14,481 nt of DNA from assembly GCA_036636255.1 (NCBI GenBank), contig JAVWOV010000020.1:1-14481 (forward strand), read 5' to 3'. Positions within the stretch are counted from its first letter, which is position 1, and each line of letters begins with the position of its first letter. This DNA comes from CALVXC01 sp036636255 (GTDB lineage: Bacteria > Bacillota_I > Bacilli_A > RF39 > UBA660). Positions 8,026-14,481 of this stretch are shown here, in pieces. The position numbers were made by a program, and so were the translations under genes. Under the pieces are notes generated by a model. The model searched no databases, was not told the DNA's origin, and saw nothing but the letters and a program-made list of their open reading frames with translations.

Positions 8026-8556
8026 CCAAAGTTTAATGTGTCAATAGGCATTTGTTGATAATCATATTGATAAATTAAATATAATCCAAACGATTGATTT
8101 TTAAAATATTGATGATTAATATCTATTTGAAGAGTAAGAATAGAATCAAATTTATCACTAGCAACACCAATTACCGGATTTATTGATACCGATATATCAC
8201 CAAAAAAACTATTTTCAATTAGCTTTATTTTATCACCATCATATGCGATAATTTTATTAGCCTTATCAACAATTAATTTAGAATTATTACCATCATCAAA
8301 AATAAAATTTAGACAATAATCAGGAATATCATTACACTCTTCTATATTTACTATTTTTTTTTGCGTTAATTCCTTATTTATTTTATNNNNNNNNNNTAGA
8401 AATATTAGATTGTTTTATTAATAAATCTGTTTTAATTCCTGAATATTCCTGTACTTCTTTTAAATTAATAATAATTTGTGTTAAAAAAATAATAATAATA
8501 GAAGTCAAAGTAAATGATACAATTAATTCTATCATCGTAAAACCCTTATTATTCAT
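8022..8556 (-). CDS. Small type IV prepilin/pseudopilin interrupted by an assembly gap
   Basis: Starting at ATG 8556, the protein has the short leader MNNKG, then FTMIEL (Gly at -1, Glu at mature +5) and a hydrophobic helix to about residue 30, the standard prepilin signal. Fifty-three codons precede the run of N. After it, a frame of 120 residues continues to TAA at 8022-8024 (IEECNDIPDYC, IIAYDGDK, ending DTLNFG). Counting exactly ten N puts the halves out of frame, so the true missing length should be a multiple of three if the gene is intact. At least 173 residues, a usual pseudopilin size. It is the second gene of an operon with the prepilin at 8568-9047: that gene's TAA runs directly into this gene's GGAGG. 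It is likely a minor pilin; the globular part is not assignable. Confidence 0.82.
8387..8396. other. Assembly gap of ten N
   Basis: Ten undetermined bases lie inside the small prepilin gene. The number is probably a placeholder, because the coding frame on the two sides agrees only if the real gap is a multiple of three. A nine-base poly-A tract (minus strand, 8354-8362) lies close by. Confidence 0.95.
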
Positions 8557-8567
8557 AATTTACCTCC

Positions 8568-9047
8568 TTAAAATACTTTAGCAATAGCAAATGTTTTATC
8601 ATTAAATTCAACATATATAACATAACCACTATTTACTAATTTAACATTTTTTATAAATTTTAATAAAGAAGGTGATGTTATATCTTGATCTTTAATTTTA
8701 GTATTTAAATCATTTGACGAAAAAATTATTTGCTTTATATTTAAATCTTTTATTAAATTATTACAATAATTTACTTCTTGTAATGGACTTGGACAAGCCG
8801 TTATATCAATAAAATAATTGGTACTATTTAAATTATTAAGTAAACTTTCACCACCGTTTTGGAGTAAATACATTTTAAAATTATTAACGAGATATAAATT
8901 ATTAACAGTATTATATTTAAAACTATCCTCATAACTTTTATTAATGCGTTCAAACTGTGTATATAAAACAATTAATATTCCTACAATAAATGTTGAACAT
9001 ATTAATGTTTCAATCAGCATAAATCCTCGATTATTATTTTTTTTCAT
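8568..9047 (-). CDS. Small type IV prepilin/pseudopilin
   Basis: The 159-residue protein has a basic leader ending NNNRG, cleavage before FMLIET (Gly at -1, Glu at mature +5), and a hydrophobic helix to about residue 30. The rest is a polar domain rich in Asn and Leu, with three cysteines, two of them in ACPSPLQEVNYC and one within the helix. The size and signal fit a minor pilin/pseudopilin of the ComG or GspH-K kind; a specific subfamily cannot be given. The ATG at 9047 follows AAGGAG. It is the first gene of the two-prepilin operon and is divergent from the ATPase gene at 9146, sharing a 98-base control region. It should be a substrate of the peptidase at 10629-11393. Confidence 0.88.
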   Translation of the reverse strand: MKKNNNRGFMLIETLICSTFIVGILIVLYTQFERINKSYEDSFKYNTVNNLYLVNNFKMYLLQNGGESLLNNLNSTNYFIDITACPSPLQEVNYCNNLIKDLNIKQIIFSSNDLNTKIKDQDITSPSLLKFIKNVKLVNSGYVIYVEFNDKTFAIAKVF

Positions 9048-9065
9048 AAAACCGCTCCTTTTTTA

Positions 9066-9094
9066 TTGTAATTGTATTAAAACTATTATATAAT
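9066..9094 (+). promoter_or_regulatory. Sigma-A type promoter of the pilus ATPase gene
   Basis: A TTGTAA -35 box (9066-9071), a 17-base spacer and a perfect TATAAT -10 box (9089-9094) lie upstream of the GTG start at 9146. On the opposite strand another TATAAT (9090-9085) overlaps this -10 and could serve the divergent prepilin operon, but it has only a weak -35. Confidence 0.65.
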
Positions 9095-9145
9095 ATATTT
9101 AGGATAAAAGCTAGTCCTTAATGAATAAAAAGGGGTTGACAAGCA

Positions 9146-10558
9146 GTGATAAAAAAATTTGATTTTGAGAAAATGCCCGTCGTTGAAGTCGTTAATGAAA
9201 TAATGTTAGACGCTACTAAAAGAGGTGCATCTGATATTCATTTTGATCCATTAAATAATTTTATGAAAATTAGAATTAGAATTGATGGTTCCTTAATGGA
9301 TTATGCCGAAGTTCCTAATACAATTAAGAAAAACTTAATTACCCGTATTAAAATAATTTCGGGAATGAATATTACCGAATCCCGTTTACCACAAGATGGA
9401 GCTATTAAAACAACCATTCAAAACATCGATATGGATATGCGGGTATCAGCTTTACCTACTAGTGAAGGTGAAAAAATTGTAATTCGTATTTTAGACTACT
9501 CAATGAGTTTAAGTGGTTTAGAAAGTTTAGGTTTTAGTGAAGAAAATTACCATAAGGTTTTAAAAATGATTAGTGTACCCCATGGAATTATTTTAGTTAC
9601 AGGTGCTACTGGTAGTGGTAAGTCTACAACTGTTTATTCGATGATTCAAAAATTAAACAAAGAAGATACTAATATCGTTACAGTTGAAGATCCAATTGAA
9701 ATGGATATCGCCGGAGTTAATCAAGTACAAACTAATAGTGAGATAGGTTTAACGTTTGCAAGCGCCTTAAGATCAATTTTAAGACAAGATCCTAATATAA
9801 TTATGATCGGCGAAATCCGTGATACAGAAACAGCCAAAATTGCTGTTCGAGCATCAATTACCGGTCATATAGTACTCTCTACTGTCCATACTAATAATTC
9901 TTTAAATACAATTGAACGTTTACTTGATATGGAAGTAGAAAGATATTTACTTGCTAGTGCTTTAACGGGAATTATTTCACAAAAATTAGCCCGTCATCTA
10001 TGTCCAAAATGTAAATCAATTAGAGAAACGAATGAATATGAAAAATCTTTATTTAAGAAAGTTTTAGGTAAGGATATTAATCAAATTTATACCGTTAATG
10101 GTTGTGAAGTTTGTAATACCGGTTATAGTGGCCGTATTGCTATTCATGAAGTACTACTAATTAACGACGATATTAAAGATGCAATTAGTGAAAATGTTCC
10201 CAAAGAAAAATTGCGTGAACTTGTTTATCAAGCTGATGTTATAACTTTGCTACAAGATGGTTTAGAAAAAGTTATTAAGGGAGATACTACTTTTGAAGAA
10301 GTATTAAAACTTATTGAACTAGATAATGACGGGCGTAAAGGAGAACAAAAATTTGATTTAAAAACTGCTATTAAATACACTAATATAAGTAAAGAAAAAA
10401 ACACCACGAATCCCGATATAATAACTAAAACACCAAGAATCATTAGTACTCCTAACAATAATATTGTCACTACTCCTATTTCTAATCATACAATTAATCC
10501 TATTATGGAATCTATTAATAAATCTAATTCCGACGTTATTAAAGATCCAAGTTTTTAA
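9146..10558 (+). CDS. pilB: Type IV pilus assembly ATPase (PilB/GspE/ComGA type) with a novel C-terminal tail
   Basis: This 470-residue cytoplasmic hexameric motor ATPase drives pilin polymerisation through PilC. Visible motifs: N2 domain start with ASDIHFDP (28-35) and IRIRIDG (42-48); Walker A GATGSGKST (153-161); Asp box with TVEDPIE (179-185); Walker B IIMIGEIRD (218-226); His box TGHIVLSTVHTN (239-250); zinc tetracysteine CPKC (286-289) and CEVC (320-323). The N-terminal MshEN/N1 domain of full PilB is absent, making the core ComGA-like. Residues about 395-470 are an added polar tail rich in Asn, Thr, Ile, Ser and Pro. The start is GTG with AGGGG 10 bases upstream; an in-frame TGA at 9137 blocks extension. 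PilB is preferred over a PilT retraction ATPase because of the zinc cysteines and the assembly-gene setting. Confidence 0.93.
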   Translation: MIKKFDFEKMPVVEVVNEIMLDATKRGASDIHFDPLNNFMKIRIRIDGSLMDYAEVPNTIKKNLITRIKIISGMNITESRLPQDGAIKTTIQNIDMDMRVSALPTSEGEKIVIRILDYSMSLSGLESLGFSEENYHKVLKMISVPHGIILVTGATGSGKSTTVYSMIQKLNKEDTNIVTVEDPIEMDIAGVNQVQTNSEIGLTFASALRSILRQDPNIIMIGEIRDTETAKIAVRASITGHIVLSTVHTNNSLNTIERLLDMEVERYLLASALTGIISQKLARHLCPKCKSIRETNEYEKSLFKKVLGKDINQIYTVNGCEVCNTGYSGRIAIHEVLLINDDIKDAISENVPKEKLRELVYQADVITLLQDGLEKVIKGDTTFEEVLKLIELDNDGRKGEQKFDLKTAIKYTNISKEKNTTNPDIITKTPRIISTPNNNIVTTPISNHTINPIMESINKSNSDVIKDPSF

Positions 10559-10561
10559 CAA

Positions 10562-10593
10562 AAAACCCGATTATATATTTTAATCGAGTTTTT
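10562..10593. terminator. Bidirectional intrinsic terminator between pilB and pilD
   Basis: Twelve-base arms AAAACCCGATTA and TAATCGAGTTTT flank a 7-base loop, four bases after the pilB stop. On the plus strand there is one C-A mismatch; on the minus strand this position is a U-G wobble, so the hairpin is complete there. Both directions run into T-rich tails. It lies between two convergent transcription units and can end both. Confidence 0.8.
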
Positions 10594-10628
10594 ATTATAT
10601 TTATTAACTTTTAATTTACTACTATATT

Positions 10629-11393
10629 TTAATGATTTAGTATATTCATAATAGTACTACTATCTACATGTAATAACAACAATATCAAAGCCGCCGCGCA
10701 TAAATAAGGGCCAAATGGTACAATATGCGTATTTTTTTTAAACATTATTATTAATGATATAGGTAACCCTATTAAAGAGGCAATAAATATTGATAATAAT
10801 GCAATAGGCCAGTCAAACATAAGGCCAAAAATAAACATTAATTTTATATCGCCTCCACCCATTGATTCTTTTTGAAATATTAAATCACCAAACTTTTTTA
10901 ATAAAAGCATCGCCGCAAAAGCAATTATACCACTAATAATAGCTATTAAAGTCATTTGAAAACCTTTAATAAAAAACATTTCAATAATTAAAGCTATAAC
11001 AGTTATAATAATAATACTGTCAGGAATAATTAAATAATGATAATCACTAACAATGATTATTAATACCATAGAAATAAAGGTTAAAGCTATTAACAACTCC
11101 CAAGTTAAACCAAATGACATATATGCTAATAAAAATAATACACCGCCTAACAATTCAAATATTGGATAAAACCAAGATATTTTCTGTTTACAGTTACGAC
11201 ACTTTCCTAATTGAAAAATAAATGATAATATTGGAATTAATTCCATAGGTTTTAACAAATGATTACAATTTGGACAATGTGATGATGGATACACAATTGA
11301 TTCACCCTTAGGTAAACGATAACCTACAACATTATAAAACGACCCCAAAATAGTACCCATTATAAATAATATAACAGCATAATATACTTCCAT
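10629..11393 (-). CDS. pilD: Prepilin peptidase / methylase (A24 aspartic protease)
   Basis: This 254-residue polytopic membrane enzyme removes the prepilin leader and, in the two-domain form, methylates the new N-terminus. The methylase-type N-terminal domain is present, with GSFYNVVGYRLP (17-28) and zinc cysteines C40/C43 (CPNC) and C65/C68 (CRNC). The catalytic aspartates are D117 (SDYHYLIIPD) and D182 (GGGD). About seven or eight membrane helices are visible, and the length is normal for PilD/ComC/GspO. The ATG at 11393 follows GGAGG. The TAA of pilC runs directly into this ribosome site, so the two are probably translationally coupled. Expected substrates are the three prepilins in this window. 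Confidence 0.95.
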   Translation of the reverse strand: MEVYYAVILFIMGTILGSFYNVVGYRLPKGESIVYPSSHCPNCNHLLKPMELIPILSFIFQLGKCRNCKQKISWFYPIFELLGGVLFLLAYMSFGLTWELLIALTFISMVLIIIVSDYHYLIIPDSIIIITVIALIIEMFFIKGFQMTLIAIISGIIAFAAMLLLKKFGDLIFQKESMGGGDIKLMFIFGLMFDWPIALLSIFIASLIGLPISLIIMFKKNTHIVPFGPYLCAAALILLLLHVDSSTIMNILNH

Positions 11394-11402
11394 ATTTCCT
11401 CC

Positions 11403-13745
11403 TTATTGCATTTGAATAACCGAATACATATTAAACATCGGTACAACAATTGACAAAATAATTATACCAACAACAACAGTTAGAAAAACTATTAATATCG
11501 GTTCAATAAACGTTTTCATTCGTACAACTAAATTTTTATGCATTTCTTGATAATAACTAGATACCTTAGCCATCATTTCTGCTAATTGACCAGTTTTTTC
11601 ACCAGTAACAATCATTTCATAAGCAGGTACTGGAAAAGCCCAATGATCCTTAAATGCTAAAGATATTTTATCACCCCGAGCAAGATTAGTAATAGTATCT
11701 ATTATTAACATTTTATATATTTCATTATTAGTTATTTTATTTAATATTTCCATACTATCAGTTATAAAAACATTATGACGTAATAATGAACTAAAAGTTT
11801 TAGTAAACATAGTTACTTCATTATATATGATAATTTGTCCAAAAACAGGAATATGCATCATAAACCATTGTAACATAGCTCTAAAAATTTTCATCTTAGC
11901 AAACATTAATTTTATTAAAATTACTAAACCAACAAAACCAATAAACAAAAACAAATAATATTTTTGCATAAAATCACTAAAACCTAGAACCATCAAAGTT
12001 ATTGATGGAATTTGATCAACATCCATACTTTCATAAATAGAAACAAATTTTGGAATAATATATATCATGATAAAAGATAAAACTGCTACAGCTACAACTA
12101 AAATAATAGTTGGATATAACAAAGCAGTAAACATTTGTTTTCTAGTTTTTTCCGTTTCGGTATAATATTCAGCCATATCATCTAAAGTTTCTGCTAAATC
12201 ACCGGTCATCTCCGCTGCTTTAACCATATTTATTAATAATTTTGGAAATGACTTTTCCTGTTTTTCTAATGATTGAGAAAAATTTTCTCCCATTGTTAAA
12301 TCATAAATAATAGTTCTAAATATTTTTTGATACGATTTTTTTTTATATTGTCTTGAGAGTATTTTCAAAGCATCTATTAAAGAAATACCCGCTTTAATAT
12401 AAGTTGATAATTGCGTTAAAAAGAAAACTAAATCTTTTTGCTTTATTTTTTTGTTTTGAAAACCGCCGTTTAAAATTTGAATTACCGATGATGTTTTAAT
12501 ACTATATACTTCATAGCCTTCACTTAATAAAAAAGAATGAACTTCTACCTTTGAATAAGCATCAAAATAATCACGAACCACTTTACCATTTGGATCCTTA
12601 GCAACATATTGATAAGTTAATTTTTCATCAGATTTTTTAGCGTCATCACCTTCAAAACTTATTAACAATGCTTGTCTATTAATATCACGTTTGTTTTTAA
12701 TATTTTTAACAATCGTTAAACTATTATATTTTGCAATAATAGCTGCTTTTATATTTTTAGGTATTTGATTAATTGTTTTGCTAAGCGTATTTAAACTACT
12801 AGGTTTTTGAATATTCTCGTTTTCGTACTTATCCGATAATCTTTTTTTTAATTCTTTTCCTCGTTTAATTTTTTCTAATTGATTTTGTTCTTTAATACGC
12901 TCTTTTTTTTCAATAACCTGTTGTTTTTCTATTTTTTTTTGCTTATATAATTCCAATTTTTGTAATCTTTGTTCCTCTTTTAATTGTTCTTTTTCCTGAC
13001 GAAGCTTATTTTTTTGAACTATTAATTCTTCTTTTCCTTTATCCCTGGCACTAAGCTTATTTCTAGCTTTTTGTTGGCGTTTTAGTTCCTTCTGTTGATT
13101 TATCAAAATATTTCGCTTATTAATTAAATCTAAACGTTGTAAATATTTTTCATTTTTAATCTTGTTTTTATCGTTTTTAATTTGAACACTAATTTCATGT
13201 TTTACATCACTAGCATTATCGATATTTTTACTTTGTCTTTGCAAATACTTTTGTTCTAATGATTCTTTATGTTGTAATTCTCTTTTTTTTATTATATCTT
13301 GTCTTTTTTTTGTTAATTCGTCGATTTTCTTCTTTCTTTTTTCTTCTTTTTGAATATTCTTTTGATTGATTAAAGCCTCTTTTTTAACCCTTTCTATTTC
13401 ATTATTTTTATTTTTTTCAGTTTGCATTGTTTGTAACCGTTGACCTTTTTCCTGTTGTTTAATTGTTAAAGGTAATGTTTTTCCTTTTTCATCAATTTTC
13501 ATTGCTTTTTGTTTATTTTTTTTTCCTTTTTTAGGTTTAACAACATTTGATGATTGTCTTTCATATATAAGAAAAATAATGGGATAAAACAAGCAAAAAA
13601 GGCCTGTTAAAAAGGCTTTTAAAAATCTATAAACTAATAGTGACATAACAATTATAATAAATAAAAAACCCTTGGTAATAAATTTAATCATATTTAAAGG
13701 TATTCTTATAATTTCGTTTAAAAAAGGTAAACTGCTTTTATCCAT
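11403..13745 (-). CDS. pilC: Type IV pilus platform protein PilC/GspF with a large N-terminal membrane/coiled-coil extension
   Basis: The protein has 780 residues, about twice the usual 400. A normal PilC starts near 376 (YQYVAKDPNGKVVRDYF, GYEVYSI). The first T2SSF domain spans about 438-560 (FFLTQLSTYIKAGISLIDALKIL; KAAEMTGDLAETLDDMAEYY), with membrane helices near 543-565 and 595-615. The second T2SSF spans about 642-770 (MIVTGEKTGQLAEMM) and ends in a helix at 747-771. PilC is the inner-membrane hub that couples the ATPase to pilin addition. The extension has two hydrophobic helices (about 20-38 and 41-60), then a Lys/Glu/Gln-rich segment from about 95 to 310 predicted to be coiled coil, then a linker. 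Extension and PilC part lie in one frame without a stop. The ATG at 13745 follows GGAAGGTG. It is the first gene of the pilC-pilD operon. Confidence 0.92.
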   Translation of the reverse strand: MDKSSLPFLNEIIRIPLNMIKFITKGFLFIIIVMSLLVYRFLKAFLTGLFCLFYPIIFLIYERQSSNVVKPKKGKKNKQKAMKIDEKGKTLPLTIKQQEKGQRLQTMQTEKNKNNEIERVKKEALINQKNIQKEEKRKKKIDELTKKRQDIIKKRELQHKESLEQKYLQRQSKNIDNASDVKHEISVQIKNDKNKIKNEKYLQRLDLINKRNILINQQKELKRQQKARNKLSARDKGKEELIVQKNKLRQEKEQLKEEQRLQKLELYKQKKIEKQQVIEKKERIKEQNQLEKIKRGKELKKRLSDKYENENIQKPSSLNTLSKTINQIPKNIKAAIIAKYNSLTIVKNIKNKRDINRQALLISFEGDDAKKSDEKLTYQYVAKDPNGKVVRDYFDAYSKVEVHSFLLSEGYEVYSIKTSSVIQILNGGFQNKKIKQKDLVFFLTQLSTYIKAGISLIDALKILSRQYKKKSYQKIFRTIIYDLTMGENFSQSLEKQEKSFPKLLINMVKAAEMTGDLAETLDDMAEYYTETEKTRKQMFTALLYPTIILVVAVAVLSFIMIYIIPKFVSIYESMDVDQIPSITLMVLGFSDFMQKYYLFLFIGFVGLVILIKLMFAKMKIFRAMLQWFMMHIPVFGQIIIYNEVTMFTKTFSSLLRHNVFITDSMEILNKITNNEIYKMLIIDTITNLARGDKISLAFKDHWAFPVPAYEMIVTGEKTGQLAEMMAKVSSYYQEMHKNLVVRMKTFIEPILIVFLTVVVGIIILSIVVPMFNMYSVIQMQ

Positions 13746-13796
13746 TATAACACACCTTCCACCTTGAACCTTGATATATTCTTTTATCTTATAATT

Positions 13797-13824
13797 ATTA
13801 TAACATATTTTTAGTTTTTGTAAA
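13797..13824 (-). promoter_or_regulatory. Sigma-A type promoter of the pilC-pilD operon
   Basis: On the minus strand a TTTACA -35 box (13824-13819, one mismatch), a 16-base spacer and a perfect TATAAT (13802-13797) lie about 52 bases upstream of the pilC ATG. The box overlaps the region that would drive the divergent YqfQ-like gene. Confidence 0.7.
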
Positions 13825-13843
13825 ACATTTTTTACTTATTTCA

Positions 13844-13849
13844 TATAAT
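13844..13849 (+). promoter_or_regulatory. Candidate -10 box of the YqfQ-like gene
   Basis: A perfect TATAAT lies 22 bases before the ATG at 13872, very close for a transcript carrying the AGAAGGGAGG ribosome site. The best -35 candidate, TTGTAA at 13818-13823, is 20 bases away, longer than ideal, so the assignment is tentative. Confidence 0.4.
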
Positions 13850-13871
13850 AATTTAGAAGGGAGGATTAATT

Positions 13872-14234
13872 ATGAATTATTATAATCCTTACTTTGGTAA
13901 TCCAGCTTCGTTTACTGGACCCATGGGTGGTGGTCTTTTAAAAAGTATTTTTGGTAAAGGGTTTAGTTTTAGCTCAATTTTAACTAATACTCAACGAACG
14001 TTAGGTATTATTAATCAAGTTATTCCGGTTGTAAAACAAGTTTCACCGGTCTTTAATAATGCTAAAACAATGTTTAAAGTAATGAATGAATTTAAAAAAG
14101 TTGATCCTGTCATTAATAAAGAAACTTCACAAACTAATTCTAAAGTTAATTCACAAACTAATTCTAAAGTTAATTCTACTAATGATGACCGTAAGCGTGT
14201 TATCCTAACACAAGGCCCAACTTTTTTTGCATAG
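13872..14234 (+). CDS. yqfQ: YqfQ/VrrA-family small protein with internal tandem repeat
   Basis: This 120-residue protein begins after a strong AGAAGGGAGG site. The N-terminus is Tyr/Pro/Gly-rich (MNYYNPYFGNP, GPMGGGLLKSIFGK). The core at about 42-75 (TQRTLGIINQVIPVVKQ, then NNAKTMFKVMNEF) resembles the conserved part of the Bacillus YqfQ family, also known as VrrA in B. anthracis, whose gene holds a classic variable tandem-repeat locus. Residues 86-101 are two copies of SQTNSKVN encoded by perfect 24-bp repeats. The C-terminus is basic, then QGPTFFA. Function in the family is unknown. It is divergent from pilC, so shared control with the pilus operon is possible but not shown. Confidence 0.7.
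   Translation: MNYYNPYFGNPASFTGPMGGGLLKSIFGKGFSFSSILTNTQRTLGIINQVIPVVKQVSPVFNNAKTMFKVMNEFKKVDPVINKETSQTNSKVNSQTNSKVNSTNDDRKRVILTQGPTFFA
14127..14174 (+). repeat. Perfect 24-bp tandem repeat, two copies
   Basis: The unit starting TCACAAACTAATTC occurs at 14127-14150 and again, identically, at 14151-14174. The 24-bp length keeps the reading frame and adds eight residues (SQTNSKVN) per copy. A partial echo (AATTCTACTAAT) follows. Confidence 0.9.
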
Positions 14235-14251
14235 AAAAACTGATTTATTGA

Positions 14252-14481
14252 TGTGAACCCCATTTAGGAGACATTAATACAAAAATAATATATTAAAAAG
14301 GAAAAATTATTTTTCTCTTTTTGTATAAGTTTTTCTCTTTTTCTTAACTTTTGACTTTAATCTAGTTGTGTTATAAAATAATATCCAATCTTCTACAAGT
14401 TGAATATACTCTTGTAAAGATGTAATATGGATCTAGGTCAAGTTTTTAGACACGAAAGTTTTCACTTTTTCTTAAATAGTA
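14252..14481 (-). mobile_element. Remnant of an IS3-like insertion sequence, one end in window
   Basis: Downstream (minus strand) of the transposase-like fragment lies an end that reads TGTGAACCCCATTTAGGAGA on the plus strand from 14252. It begins with TG, as IS3-family ends do. It sits 18 bases after the YqfQ stop. The other end is outside the window, so neither the partner repeat nor the target duplication can be checked. Confidence 0.4.
14307..14481 (-). pseudogene. Degraded transposase C-terminus (IS3-family OrfB-like)
   Basis: The minus-strand frame ending at TAA 14307-14309 gives TSLQEYIQLVEDWILFYN followed by TTRLKSK and a Lys/Arg-rich tail. The WI-x-FYN-xx-R-x-KSK pattern is typical of the last part of IS3-family OrfB integrase domains. 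Upstream this frame meets TAG about 3 codons before TSLQEY, and TAA further up. A neighbouring frame reads YLRKSENFRV before its own stop, as if the ancestral frame had been broken by indels. Only the last part is in the window, so family assignment is tentative. Confidence 0.5.

Noticed and set aside
9136..9141. A perfect TTGACA -35 box just before the ATPase start
   Set aside because: A -10 box at the right distance (about 9159-9164) is missing and would lie inside the gene. It is probably chance between the ribosome site and the start codon.
10228..10561. Two short minus-strand frames over the end of the ATPase gene
   Set aside because: They are antisense to the ATPase tail, lack ribosome sites and show no recognisable family features.
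14015..14263. An 82-residue minus-strand frame over the YqfQ-like gene
   Set aside because: It is antisense to a better-supported gene, and its internal repeat is just the complement of the 24-bp tandem repeat.

Overview
The window is about three-quarters A+T and looks like a chromosomal piece of an uncultured low-GC Bacillota/Bacilli-type bacterium. It carries homologues of Bacillus YlbL, YlbJ and YqfQ/VrrA, uses strong GGAGG ribosome sites, and has a monoderm-style type IV pilus gene set with no outer-membrane secretin. Genes stop with TAA or TAG. Tryptophan is read from TGG, and the 1,935 codons of the largest gene contain no TGA. The TGA=Trp code of Mycoplasma and Spiroplasma is therefore unlikely, and the standard bacterial code fits.

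Layout from left to right: (1) 1-5805, minus strand: one uninterrupted reading frame of at least 1,935 codons that runs off the left edge. It starts with a type IV prepilin signal and continues as a string of Ig-like repeat domains with one lectin-like insert. (2) 6000-7007 minus and 7054-8025 plus: a divergent pair, a YlbL/SepM-type PDZ-Lon protease and a YlbJ-type membrane protein. (3) 8022-9047, minus: two small prepilin genes in an operon; the downstream one is interrupted by a 10-N assembly gap. (4) 9146-10558, plus: the pilus assembly ATPase (PilB/GspE/ComGA type). (5) 10629-13745, minus: an operon of platform protein PilC, with a very unusual 375-residue N-terminal extension, followed by prepilin peptidase PilD. 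(6) 13872-14234, plus: a YqfQ/VrrA-like small protein with a perfect 24-bp tandem repeat. (7) 14252-14481: a decayed transposase remnant running off the right edge.

Together the genes encode the core of a type IV pilus or pseudopilus machine: ATPase, platform, peptidase and three prepilins. One prepilin is a giant modular protein that could be displayed by the machine as a surface or tip adhesin. No retraction ATPase (PilT), PilM/N/O or obvious major pilin is in the window. The giant pilin-adhesin, the enlarged PilC and the shortened, tailed ATPase are the points most likely to be new.
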